From: Kitasatospora aureofaciens
GTDB taxonomy: Bacteria > Actinomycetota > Actinomycetes > Streptomycetales > Streptomycetaceae
Length of the DNA: 64,000 bases
Assembly (NCBI GenBank): GCA_000720845.1
Contig: JODU01000018.1
Location: forward strand, 62,001-126,000
Direction: 5' to 3'
This document shows positions 28,101 through 35,464 of this stretch, one piece after another. Each line of letters opens with the position of its first letter. The stretch's first letter is position 1. The translations under genes were made by a program, and so were the position numbers. Below the pieces are notes generated by a model, which saw nothing but the letters and a program-made list of their open reading frames with translations, had not been told where the DNA came from and made no database searches.

Positions 28101-28311
28101 CCTTGAAGACGCGCGCCTCGATGTGGTGGGCGCCGGGCATGCCGTTGGCGGTGGGCGGGCCCTCGTAGAACACCCACTCGGGGCGGCCCTCGGACTGCTC
28201 CAGGCTCTTGGCGAAGATCTTCTGCTCACGCCAGAAGTCGAGCACCGCGTGTTCGAGCGCGGGCAGGTCGACCTGGGCGGGCACCTGGCGGTACTGCGGC
28301 TGCGTATTCAA
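25165..28311 (-). CDS. ileS: Isoleucyl-tRNA synthetase, eukaryote-like (type 2) form
   Basis: About 1,048 aa. Class I synthetase charging tRNA-Ile. The HIGH box is GAHHIEAR within PPTANGMPGAHHI, and the KMSKS box is EDGRKMSKHLGN. The editing domain (VVWTTTPWTLVSNTAV) and anticodon-binding C terminus are present. The HxxH form and the overall length fit type 2 IleS, the class associated with natural mupirocin tolerance. TTG 28311 has GGAGG 7 nt upstream; the frame is open to 28425, but that part lies inside the T-box leader. Expression should depend on uncharged tRNA-Ile. Confidence 0.95.
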   Translation of the reverse strand: MNTQPQYRQVPAQVDLPALEHAVLDFWREQKIFAKSLEQSEGRPEWVFYEGPPTANGMPGAHHIEARVFKDVFPRFRTMRGYHVGRKAGWDCHGLPVELAVEKELGFSGKQDIEAYGIAEFNAKCRESVTRHTDAFEELTTRMGYWADLQDPYRTMDPEYIESVWWSLKEIFNKGLLVQDHRVAPWCPRCGTGLSDHELAQGYETVVDPSVYVRFPLTSGPLAGEAALVVWTTTPWTLVSNTAVAAHPDVTYVVATDGEEKLVVAEPLVDKALGEGWETTGQSFTGAEMERWTYRRPFELVEFPEPAHYVVNADYVTTEDGTGLVHQSPAFGEDDLKVCRAYGLPVVNPVRPDGTFEEDVPLVGGVFFKKADEKLTEDLDTRGLLFKHIPYEHSYPHCWRCHTALLYYAQPSWYIRTTAIKDRLLQENEKTNWFPDAVKHGRYGDWLNNNIDWALSRNRYWGTPLPIWRCEEDHLTVVGSRAELTELSGTDQSALDPHRPFIDDVTFTCTHEGCSREAVRVPEVIDAWYDSGSMPFAQWGYPYKNKELFESRYPAQFISEAIDQTRGWFYTLMAIGTLVFDKSSYENVVCLGHILAEDGRKMSKHLGNILQPIPLMDQHGADAVRWFMAAGGSPWAARRVGHGTIQEVVRKTLLTYWNTVAFQALYARTSGWAPSGADPAPADRPVLDRWLLSELHALTDQVTQALDAYDTQRAGRLLSAFVDDLSNWYVRRSRRRFWQGDKAALRTLHEVVETVTKLMAPLTPFITERVWQDLVVPVTPGAPESVHLSSWPEADLSAIDPQLSKQMVLVRRLVELGRATRAESGVKTRQPLSRALIAVAGFDTLSPELHTQITEELNVASLASLSEVGGSLVDTTAKANFRALGKRFGKRVQDVAKAVAAADAAALSLALREGTASVEVDGETVTLAPDEVIITETPREGWSVASDSGATVALDLEITEELRRAGLARDAIRLIQEARKNSGLDVADRIALRWTATDPATIAALTDHSGLIADEVLATDFAQGEADDTYGEPFTDEGLSLVFRLRKQ

Positions 28312-28587
28312 CGAGCTTCCTCCGGCGGACGTGCTGCCTTCCGTCGGAGGGACGAGAGCCGTGCTCCCGCGGTACCACCCTCCTTGGCCCGCCGGCGCGT
28401 CGTGTGCTCCGGTGAGCCCCCTCATTGGGGTCGCGAGCCGGTTCTACTCGCCGCGACTGTCCTGCCACGGCTTTCTTCCGGCGGCTCCGGGGTGATCTTC
28501 ACGTCGCGCTGACCCCCGGGCTCACACCGTCCCCGGGTCGCTCTGGGCTGCTGACGCCGCTACTCGTCCCCATCCACGCTTTTCGCT
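28312..28587 (-). promoter_or_regulatory. T-box riboswitch leader of ileS, translational type
   Basis: On the minus strand the T-box signature GAGGGTGGTACCGCGG lies at 28383-28368. Downstream, CCTCCGACGG (28350-28341) can pair with CCGCCGGAGG (28328-28319), burying the Shine-Dalgarno GGAGG of ileS. This is a sequestrator, not a terminator: no U tract follows. Binding of uncharged tRNA-Ile should free the ribosome site. A GATC-containing segment near 28491-28505 could supply the AUC specifier; I have not folded stem I. Actinobacterial ileS leaders of this kind are known. Confidence 0.88.
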
Positions 28588-28593
28588 GCGCCC

Positions 28594-28599
28594 AGTGTA
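28594..28599 (-). promoter_or_regulatory. Candidate -10 box for ileS leader
   Basis: TACACT on the minus strand; transcription would start near 28587. I see no good -35 box. Confidence 0.4.
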
Positions 28600-28834
28600 C
28601 GGCGCCGCGCGGACAGCGGCCGACCGGTTTTGGAGTGACCCGAATGCCGCCGTCCCGGATCAGGGTCCCGGGTGGCCCGGCCGGGGGGCCGCGGGCGGAT
28701 TACCGGGCGGGGAGCTGGGCACAACGCATGCATGCTCGCCGCGCGGCGCACGGTGGGCGGGCGAATCGGGCGGCGTGCCCCGTTGCCGCGAGGGCGGAGT
28801 CGATTTATCGTCCCAGCACGATTCGCGCGCAAGA
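28600..28834. other. Divergent spacer between ileS leader and ddbA
   Basis: No gene supported. Must contain the upstream part of the ileS promoter and the promoter of the DksA-like gene. GC-rich, with no strong repeats that I can see. Confidence 0.5.
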
Positions 28835-28847
28835 TCACAATATGTGA
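28835..28847 (+). promoter_or_regulatory. TCACA-ATA-TGTGA palindrome
   Basis: Inverted repeat with 5-bp arms, 13 nt before the start codon of the DksA-like gene, in a locally AT-rich patch. It may be an operator or part of the -10 region. Confidence 0.4.
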
Positions 28848-28860
28848 AGGGGCCGCGGCC

Positions 28861-29586
28861 ATGGTGGCGAAGAAGAAGACGACGGCCGCGAAGCGGAGCG
28901 CCGCCGAGGAGGGCGCCGCGGAGCAGGACCCCGCGAAGAAGGCGGCGGCAGGAAAGAGCCCGGCGAAGAAGACCGCGGCGAAGGCCGTCGCGAAGAAGAG
29001 CACCGCGAAGAGCACGGCGCAGAAGAGCACGGCGAAGAGCACGGCGCAGAAGAGCACGGCCAAGAAAGTGGGCGCGGCCGAGGCCGCGGAGCAGACGGGA
29101 GCCACGACGGTGGTTGCGAAGAAGACTCCTGGCACGGCCACGGCGGCCAAGACCGCTGTTCCCAAGGCCCGCGGCACCGCCGCGGACCCCGGTGACCTCG
29201 CGGTCCGCCCCGGCGAGGAACCCTGGACCCCGCAGGAGGTCGAGGAGGCGCGCGGCGAGCTCCAGTCCGAGGCCGACCGGCTGCGTACCGAGATCGACTC
29301 CTCCGAGCGGTCGCTGCAGGGCATGATGCGGGACTCCGGCGACGGCGCGGGCGACGACGAGGCGGACACCGGCAGCAAGAACATCACGCGCGAGCACGAA
29401 CTGGCGCTGGCCGCCACCGCGCGCGAGGTGCTCACCCAGACCGAACGCGCCCTGGAACGCCTGGACGCGGGCACCTACGGCCTGTGCGAGAACTGCGGCA
29501 ACCCGATCGGCAAGGCGCGGATGCAGGCCTTCCCGCGGGCCACCCTCTGCGTCGAGTGCAAGCAGAAGCAGGAGCGCCGGTACTGA
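28861..29586 (+). CDS. ddbA: DdbA-like protein: histone H1-like tail plus DksA/TraR zinc finger
   Basis: 241 aa. The N-terminal 110 residues are Lys/Ala/Thr-rich, with AKK and KSTAKSTAQ repeats like the histone H1 tail. A coiled-coil region follows (TPQEVEEARGELQSEADRLRTEIDSSE). The C-terminal DksA/TraR zinc finger has four cysteines as CENC and CVEC. A Streptomyces protein of this build, DdbA, has been described as binding DNA and possibly influencing RNA polymerase. ATG 28861 has GAAGGGG 8 nt upstream; the earlier frame lies in the intergenic region. The symbol is assigned by architecture and locus. Confidence 0.82.
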   Translation: MVAKKKTTAAKRSAAEEGAAEQDPAKKAAAGKSPAKKTAAKAVAKKSTAKSTAQKSTAKSTAQKSTAKKVGAAEAAEQTGATTVVAKKTPGTATAAKTAVPKARGTAADPGDLAVRPGEEPWTPQEVEEARGELQSEADRLRTEIDSSERSLQGMMRDSGDGAGDDEADTGSKNITREHELALAATAREVLTQTERALERLDAGTYGLCENCGNPIGKARMQAFPRATLCVECKQKQERRY

Positions 29587-29654
29587 GCCGCAGCCGGGAC
29601 GGGAAGTGTGCCGTACCCTCGTGCTCAGTCAAGGACCTAGGCTGAGGGACTCAC

Positions 29655-30260
29655 GTGGCAGAGGCGGAGCGCATCATCGGTACTCCGGACACCCCGGACG
29701 CGGCGGGCGACGGGCGGGAGCGGCCCGACGCCGAACAGGAGCACAAGCAGGAGCAGGCTCCTGAGCGCCCCCGGGGCAAGCGGCGGGTCGCCGTGCTGTT
29801 CGCGGTCGCCCTGTGCGCGTACCTGCTCGACCTGGGCAGCAAGATGCTGGTGGTCGCCAAGCTGGAGCACCATGAACCGATCGAGATCATCGGCGACTGG
29901 CTGCGGTTCGTCGCGATCCGCAACGCGGGCGCGGCCTTCGGCTTCGGCGAGGCCTTCACGATCATCTTCACGGTGATCGCCGCGGGCGTGATCGTGGTGA
30001 TCGCCCGCCTCGCGCGCAAGCTGCACAGCCTGCCCTGGGCCATCGCGCTCGGCCTGCTGCTCGGCGGCGCCCTCGGCAACCTCACCGACCGGATCTTCCG
30101 CGCCCCCGGCGTCTTCGAGGGCGCGGTCGTGGACTTCATCGCGCCCAAGCACTTCGCCGTCTTCAACCTCGCCGACTCGGCGATCGTCTGCGGCGGCATC
30201 CTGATCGTGATCCTCTCCTTCCGGGGCCTGGACCCGGACGGGACCGTCCACAAGGACTGA
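29655..30260 (+). CDS. lspA: Lipoprotein signal peptidase (signal peptidase II)
   Basis: 201 aa, about 30-40 residues longer than most LspA because of an acidic, hydrophilic N-terminal tail. Four membrane helices; the catalytic aspartates are in LGNLTDRIFR and FNLADSAIV; RNAGAAFGFGEA is also family-specific. It cleaves signal peptides from lipidated prolipoproteins. GTG 29655; a -10-like TAGGCT (29638-29643) suggests a very short 5' leader. Confidence 0.94.
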   Translation: MAEAERIIGTPDTPDAAGDGRERPDAEQEHKQEQAPERPRGKRRVAVLFAVALCAYLLDLGSKMLVVAKLEHHEPIEIIGDWLRFVAIRNAGAAFGFGEAFTIIFTVIAAGVIVVIARLARKLHSLPWAIALGLLLGGALGNLTDRIFRAPGVFEGAVVDFIAPKHFAVFNLADSAIVCGGILIVILSFRGLDPDGTVHKD

Positions 30261-30320
30261 GCGGGCACCGGGACTGAGCGCGCGTTCGGGAGTGTCCGGG
30301 CCGTCCGGCATACTCGACGG

Positions 30321-31265
30321 GTGAGCACGATTCCCGAGATCCGTACCCTGCCCGTGCCGGACGGCCTGGAGGGCGAGCGCGTCGACGCCGCCATCTCCCG
30401 CATGTTCGGCTTCTCCCGCACCAAGGCCGCCGAGCTGGCGGCGGCGGGGAAGGTGCAGGTCGACGGATCGGTGGTCGGCAAGTCCGAGCGGGTTCACGGC
30501 GGCGCCTGGCTCGAGGTCGAGATGCCGCAGGCGCCCGCGCCCGTGCAGGTGGTCGCCGAGCCGGTCGAGGGCATGGAGATCGTGCACGACGACGAGGACG
30601 TGGTCGTGATCGTCAAGCCCGTCGGCGTCGCCGCCCACCCGTCCCCGGGCTGGAACGGGCCGACGGTCATCGGCGGACTGGCCGCCGCCGGGTACCGCAT
30701 CTCCACCTCCGGCGCCGCCGAGCGCCAGGGCATCGTGCACCGCCTCGACGTCGGCACCTCCGGCCTGATGGCGGTGGCCAAGTCGGAGCGCGCCTACACC
30801 TCGCTCAAGCGCCAGTTCAAGGAGCGCACGGTCGACAAGCGGTACCACACGCTCGTGCAGGGCCACCCCGACCCGACCAGCGGCACCATCGACGCCCCCA
30901 TCGGCCGCCACCCGCAGCACGACTACAAGTGGGCCGTCACCGCCGAGGGCAAGCCCTCCGTCACGCACTACGACCTCATCGAGGCCTTCCGCGCCGCCTC
31001 CCTGCTCGACGTGAAGCTGGAGACCGGCCGCACCCACCAGATCCGCGTCCACATGGCCGCCCACCGCCACCCCTGCGTCGGCGACCTGACCTACGGCGCG
31101 GACCCCACCCTCGCCAAGCGGCTGCGCCTGACCCGCCAGTGGCTGCACGCCGTGCGGCTCGGCTTCGAGCACCCCGGCACCGGCGACTGGGTCGAGTACG
31201 CCAGCGACTACCCCGATGACCTCCAGCAGGCCCTGGACCTGGTCCGCGAGGAGACCTACGGATGA
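30321..31265 (+). CDS. rluD: RluD-family 23S rRNA pseudouridine synthase
   Basis: 314 aa. An S4-like RNA-binding domain (VDAAISRMFGFSRTKAAELAAAGKVQVDG) precedes the catalytic domain with HRLDVGTSGLMAV, where Asp is the catalytic residue. It isomerises uridine in 23S rRNA, probably helix 69; the exact site is by analogy. GTG 30321 lies 6 nt after CATACT (30309-30314), so the mRNA may be leaderless. lspA and rluD are neighbours in many genomes. It overlaps the next gene by 4 nt. Confidence 0.9.
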   Translation: MSTIPEIRTLPVPDGLEGERVDAAISRMFGFSRTKAAELAAAGKVQVDGSVVGKSERVHGGAWLEVEMPQAPAPVQVVAEPVEGMEIVHDDEDVVVIVKPVGVAAHPSPGWNGPTVIGGLAAAGYRISTSGAAERQGIVHRLDVGTSGLMAVAKSERAYTSLKRQFKERTVDKRYHTLVQGHPDPTSGTIDAPIGRHPQHDYKWAVTAEGKPSVTHYDLIEAFRAASLLDVKLETGRTHQIRVHMAAHRHPCVGDLTYGADPTLAKRLRLTRQWLHAVRLGFEHPGTGDWVEYASDYPDDLQQALDLVREETYG

Positions 31266-31750
31266 GCACCCCGAGCCCGGCCCCGGCCGCCTACGAGGTG
31301 CGTGTCGCCGAGGACCCCGCCGACCGCGAGGCCTGCTTCGCCGTCCGCAAGGACGTCTTCGTCGCCGAGCAGAAGGTCCCCGAGGACATCGAGTACGACG
31401 CCTACGACGCCGACGCCGTGCACGTCCTGGCCGTCCGGGAGGACGGCGTGCCGCTCGGTACCGGGCGGCTCCTGCACGGTGCGGCCGCCGCCGCGAAGAA
31501 CGGCGACGGCGACCCGGCCGTGGGCTCCCTGGGCCGGCTCGCGGTGACCGCCGCGGCCCGCGGCCTGGGCGTCGGGGCCGCGCTGGTCCGGGCCGTCGAG
31601 GAGGCGGCACGCGCGCGTGGACTCACCGCCGTGGACCTGCACGCGCAGACCCACGCCCTGGGATTCTACGAACGTCTGGGGTACCAGGCCTACGGACCCG
31701 AGTTCCCGGACGCCGGGATTCCGCACCGCGCGATGCGGCGAGCCCTGTAG
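31262..31750 (+). CDS. GNAT family N-acetyltransferase
   Basis: 162 aa. The fold is seen from FAVRKDVFVAEQKVPEDIEYDAYD at the N terminus (ElaA/YjcF type), then GSLGRLAVTAAARGLGVGAALVRAVEEAA, the acetyl-CoA pyrophosphate loop, and LDLHAQTHALGFYERLGYQAYGPEFPDAGIPHRAM at the end. The substrate is unknown. ATG 31262 overlaps the rluD stop (ATGA), so translation is coupled. Confidence 0.88.
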   Translation: MSTPSPAPAAYEVRVAEDPADREACFAVRKDVFVAEQKVPEDIEYDAYDADAVHVLAVREDGVPLGTGRLLHGAAAAAKNGDGDPAVGSLGRLAVTAAARGLGVGAALVRAVEEAARARGLTAVDLHAQTHALGFYERLGYQAYGPEFPDAGIPHRAMRRAL

Positions 31751-31838
31751 CCGGGGCGGCGAACGGGCTGGTGAGACCGGTCGCGTGGCACGCTTGAGGT
31801 CCGCCGTGTAACGCCGAGACCCCACCGGAGCGGTGACC

Positions 31839-33425
31839 GTGGATCAGCTGGCCCTGTTGTTCATGCTGTTGCTCGGGGCCCTGCTGAGCGTCCCGATCGG
31901 TGCCCGGCTCGGGCTGCCGGCGCCGGTGCTGATGACGCTCCTCGGGATCGTCCTGGCCCTGCTCGACTTCGTGCCCAACGTCGACATCCCGCCCGAACTG
32001 ATCCTGCCCGCGCTGCTGCCGCCGCTGCTGTACGCCGCCGTGCGGCGCACCTCCTGGCGGCAGTTCGCGGCCAACAAGCGCCCGATCTTCCTGCTGGCAG
32101 TCGCGCTGGTCTTCGTCACCATGGTCTGCGTGGCCTCCGTGGCCCACGCGATCGTGCCGGGGCTGCCGCTCGCGGCCGCCTTCGCGCTGGGCGCGCTGGT
32201 GGCACCGCCCGACCCGGTCGCCGCGACCGCCGTCGCCGGCCAACTGGGGCTGCCGCGCCGCCTGGTGTCCATCCTGGAGGGCGAGGGACTCTTCAACGAC
32301 GTGACGGCCATCGTCCTGTACCACGTGGCCATCGCCGCCGCGGTCGGCGGCTCCTTCTCGCCCTGGCGGGCCGGGTTCGACCTGGTGCTGTCCGCCGTCG
32401 TCGCCGTCGTGATCGGGCTCGCCCTGGGCTGGGGCTCCAACAAACTCATGGACGTGCTGGGCGACCCGACGCTGCAGATCGGCCTGACCCTGCTGGTGCC
32501 GTTCGTCAGCTACGTCGCCGCCGACGAACTGCACGGCTCGGGCGTGCTCGCCGTGCTCACCACCGCCATGTTCCTCGCCGAGTACGCCTCGGACGCCGAC
32601 GACGTGATGACCCGGCTCGGCGGTCACACCGTCTGGGACGTGGTCGACACCCTGGTCACCGGAGTGGCCTTCGGACTGATCGGACTGGAACTGCACAACG
32701 CCGTCCGCACCGCCTCCGGCCGGTGGACGGAACTGCTCGGCTGGGCGGCGGCGATCCTCGGCGTCGTCGTCCTGGTCCGGCTGCTCTGGCTGCTGCCGGC
32801 CACCTGGCTGACCCAGCGGCTGCACGCCAGGCGCGACCAGGACGAGGACATCCCGACCAGCTGGCGGGAGACCGTCGTCATGTGGTGGGCGGGGATGCGG
32901 GGCGTGGCCTCGGTCGCGCTGGCCCTGGCGATCCCGCTGGAGACGGACGACGGGGCGGCCTTCCCGCACCGGGAGGAGATCGTCTTCATCGCGTTCGGGG
33001 TGATCATGGGCACGCTGCTGCTGCAGGGCCTGACACTGCCCTGGCTGGTGGGCCGGCTGGGGGTGCGGGCCGACACCGAGCGGGAGCAGGAGTTCGAGCG
33101 GGACCTGGCCCTGCGGGCCGCCAAAGCGGCCAAGCAGCGGCTCAAGGAGATCGAGGCGGTGGAGGAACTGCCGGAGGAGCTGTCCGAGCAGATGCTGCGG
33201 CGCGCCTTCGACATCGGCATACGGATCAGCCCGGACCTCGGCGACGAGGAGCGCCGGGAGGCACAGGAGCAGCGGGCCCGGCGGATCAAACGCGTGCGGC
33301 GCATCCAGGGCGAGATGCTCAGCGCCGCCCGGCACGAGGTGCTGGCCGCCCGCAGCGAACCCGGCGCCGACCCGGAGATCGTCGACCGGGTCCTGCGCCA
33401 CCTGGACGTGCGCAGCCTGCGCTGA
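31839..33425 (+). CDS. CPA1-type Na+/H+ antiporter
   Basis: About 528 aa with some twelve membrane helices. The ion-binding pair Asn-Asp is in EGEGLFNDVTAIVLYHVAIA and another family stretch is APPDPVAATAV. A hydrophilic Glu/Arg-rich tail of about 110 residues follows and may be regulatory. GTG 31839 has GGAG 8 nt upstream; GTG 31833 is too close to that site. The gene converges on the mscS gene with only 21 nt between their stops and no visible terminator, so their transcripts probably overlap. Confidence 0.88.
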   Translation: MDQLALLFMLLLGALLSVPIGARLGLPAPVLMTLLGIVLALLDFVPNVDIPPELILPALLPPLLYAAVRRTSWRQFAANKRPIFLLAVALVFVTMVCVASVAHAIVPGLPLAAAFALGALVAPPDPVAATAVAGQLGLPRRLVSILEGEGLFNDVTAIVLYHVAIAAAVGGSFSPWRAGFDLVLSAVVAVVIGLALGWGSNKLMDVLGDPTLQIGLTLLVPFVSYVAADELHGSGVLAVLTTAMFLAEYASDADDVMTRLGGHTVWDVVDTLVTGVAFGLIGLELHNAVRTASGRWTELLGWAAAILGVVVLVRLLWLLPATWLTQRLHARRDQDEDIPTSWRETVVMWWAGMRGVASVALALAIPLETDDGAAFPHREEIVFIAFGVIMGTLLLQGLTLPWLVGRLGVRADTEREQEFERDLALRAAKAAKQRLKEIEAVEELPEELSEQMLRRAFDIGIRISPDLGDEERREAQEQRARRIKRVRRIQGEMLSAARHEVLAARSEPGADPEIVDRVLRHLDVRSLR

Positions 33426-33446
33426 GCCGGGTGCGCGGCCCCGCGG

Positions 33447-34595
33447 TCACAGACTCTTGGTCGGGCGGCCCGGGAAGCGGCGGGAGTCCCCGTCGGCGGA
33501 GCGGCGGGGGTCCGCGTCCGGGGACCGGCGGGCGTGCGGGAAGCCCGTGCGGGGCGGGCGCAGGGCCGCGTCCGCCGTGTTGACCCGCGGCAGCGCGTAG
33601 GGGTGTTCGTCGGCGAGCCAGCGGATCATCCCCTCGCGGACCGCGACCCGCACCGTCCAGATGTCGTCGGCGTCCTTCGCCGTCACCAGGGCCCGCACCT
33701 CCATGGTGGTCGGCGTGGTGTCCGTGACGGTCAGGTTGTAGCTGCGCCCGTCCCAGGCCGGGCACTCGCGCAGCAGGTCGCGCAGCCGTTCCCGCATCGC
33801 GTCCAGCGGCGCCGAGTGGTCGAGGTGCCAGAACACGGTCCCGGTCATCTGCGGGGTGCCGCGCGACCAGTTCTCGAACGGCTTCGAGGTGAAGTACGAC
33901 ACCGGCATCGTGATCCGGCGCTCGTCCCAGGTGCGCACGGACAGGTACGTCAGCGTGATCTCCTCGACGGTGCCCCACTCGCCGTCCACCACGACCGTGT
34001 CGCCCATGCGCACCATGTCGCCGAAGGCGATCTGGAACCCGGCGAACAGGTTGCCCAGCGTGGACTGGGCCGCCACACCGGCGACGATGCCGATGATGCC
34101 GGCCGAGGCCAGCAGCGAGGCGCCCGCCGCCCGCATCGCGGGGAACGTCAGCAGCATCGACGAGACGGCGACCACGCCGACGATGGCCGTGACCACCCGC
34201 ATGATCAGCGACACCTGGGTCCGCACCCGCCGGACCCGGGCGGGGTCCCGCTCGGCGTGGGCGTGCGCGTAACGGGAGTAGGACGTCTCGACGACCGCTG
34301 CGGCGATCCGGACCACCAGCCAGGCCGCCGAGCCGATCAGCGCCAGTGTCAGCGTCCGGCCGACCCCGGTCCGGTGCTCGGGGAACACCCCGGCCTCGAC
34401 GTACGACCCTCTCAGCAGGGCCGCGCAGATCAGGATCTGGTAGGGCACGCGGGCGCGCCGCAGCAGCCCCCACAGCGGTGTCTCGGGGTGGCGTCCGTCG
34501 GCCTTGCGCAGCAACAGGTCGGTGGCCCAGCCGATGACCAGCGTCAGCAGGACGGAGCCGCCGACCACGATCAGCGGGCGGAGTATCGTCTCCAT
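33447..34595 (-). CDS. MscS-family mechanosensitive channel
   Basis: About 382 aa. Four or so N-terminal helices, the pore-lining helix AGASLLASAGIIGIVAGVAAQSTLGNLFAGFQIAF, and the beta domain VRMGDTVVVDGEWGTVEEITLTYLSVRTWDERRITMPVSYF are clear. A disordered Arg/Asp-rich tail ends the protein. The family releases solutes on hypo-osmotic shock. ATG 34595 lies 6 nt after TACGTT (34607-34602) with no ribosome site, implying a leaderless mRNA. Confidence 0.9.
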   Translation of the reverse strand: METILRPLIVVGGSVLLTLVIGWATDLLLRKADGRHPETPLWGLLRRARVPYQILICAALLRGSYVEAGVFPEHRTGVGRTLTLALIGSAAWLVVRIAAAVVETSYSRYAHAHAERDPARVRRVRTQVSLIMRVVTAIVGVVAVSSMLLTFPAMRAAGASLLASAGIIGIVAGVAAQSTLGNLFAGFQIAFGDMVRMGDTVVVDGEWGTVEEITLTYLSVRTWDERRITMPVSYFTSKPFENWSRGTPQMTGTVFWHLDHSAPLDAMRERLRDLLRECPAWDGRSYNLTVTDTTPTTMEVRALVTAKDADDIWTVRVAVREGMIRWLADEHPYALPRVNTADAALRPPRTGFPHARRSPDADPRRSADGDSRRFPGRPTKSL

Positions 34596-34700
34596 CCCTC
34601 GAACGTAACCGGCCGCACGGCGTCGTGAACCTGTGACCTGTGTCCCGTCCGGGGTATGGCTGTGGGCGGCCCTGTCACACCCGGCTGGCACCATGGCCTC

Positions 34701-35291
34701 ATGAACATCGTGCTCTTTCACTCGACCCTCGGCCCGAGGCCCGCGGTGCGGCAGGCCGCCGACCGGCTGCGCGACGCCGGGCACCAGGTGTGGACCCCGG
34801 ACCTCTTCGAGGGCCGGACCTTCGACTCGGTCGAGGAGGGCATGGCCCATCAGGACGGGATCGGCCGGGAGGAGCTGCTGAAGCGGGCCGTGCTGGCCGC
34901 CGCGCCCTACTCGGAGCGGGGGCTGGTGTACGCCGGGTTCTCGCTCGGCGCCTCCATCGCCCAGACCCTCGCCCTCGGTGACCACCGGGCGCGCGGACTG
35001 CTGCTCCTGCACGGCACCTCGGACCTCGCGCCCAACGCCTCGGTCGACGAGCTGCCGGTCCAGCTGCACGTGGCCGAGCCGGACCCGTTCGAGACGGACG
35101 ACTGGCTCAGCGCCTGGTACCTCCAGATGGGCCGCATCGGCGCCGACGTCGAGGTGCACAGATATCCCGGGGCCGGTCACCTCTACACCGATCCGGAGCT
35201 GCCCGACTACGACGCCGAGGCGGCCGAGGCCACCTGGCGGGTGGCGCTCGGCTTCCTCGAGTCCCTCCGGGAGGCTCAGGCCGGGTCGTAG
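34701..35291 (+). CDS. Dienelactone hydrolase-like alpha/beta hydrolase
   Basis: 196 aa. MNIVLFHSTLGPRPAVRQAADRLRDAGHQVWTPDLFEGR opens as in dienelactone hydrolase-like proteins. The nucleophile elbow reads GFSLGAS with Ser instead of the Cys of true dienelactone hydrolase, and the late His is in YPGAGHLYTDPELPDYD. The substrate is unknown. ATG 34701 is 6 nt after CACCAT (34689-34694), so leaderless; an open frame begins at 34656 but lacks support. A strong hairpin at 35412-35445 follows. Confidence 0.82.
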   Translation: MNIVLFHSTLGPRPAVRQAADRLRDAGHQVWTPDLFEGRTFDSVEEGMAHQDGIGREELLKRAVLAAAPYSERGLVYAGFSLGASIAQTLALGDHRARGLLLLHGTSDLAPNASVDELPVQLHVAEPDPFETDDWLSAWYLQMGRIGADVEVHRYPGAGHLYTDPELPDYDAEAAEATWRVALGFLESLREAQAGS

Positions 35292-35411
35292 ACGCGCTCG
35301 ACCCGCTGCGCGTGCGGTAGGAGCGGGCCCGGGCGGACGGGGCGCCCGGACGGCACCGGCCGCCGCGGCCTCGACGACGGTGCGGCGGCTCGGGGTGCGG
35401 AGGCACACGCG

Positions 35412-35445
35412 CGAGTGGGCGAACTCGCGAGAGTCCGCCCACTCG
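35412..35445. terminator. Bidirectional terminator hairpin
   Basis: Outer arms of 10 bp (35412-35421, 35436-35445) enclose a 4-bp inner stem, with a single mismatch between them. It separates two convergent genes. Confidence 0.8.
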
Positions 35446-35464
35446 TCAGACGACGATCACCGGG

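Noticed and set aside
28312..28425. N-terminal extension of IleS from a start at 28425
   Set aside because: The extra codons coincide with the T-box antiterminator and sequestrator, and TTG 28311 has an ideal ribosome site.
25039..28512. 1,157-residue plus-strand frame antisense to ileS
   Set aside because: Antisense shadow of ileS; it also crosses the T-box and both terminators.
35292..35411. Short frames after the hydrolase gene as a gene remnant
   Set aside because: No recognisable protein fragment on either strand; it looks like ordinary spacer before the terminator.
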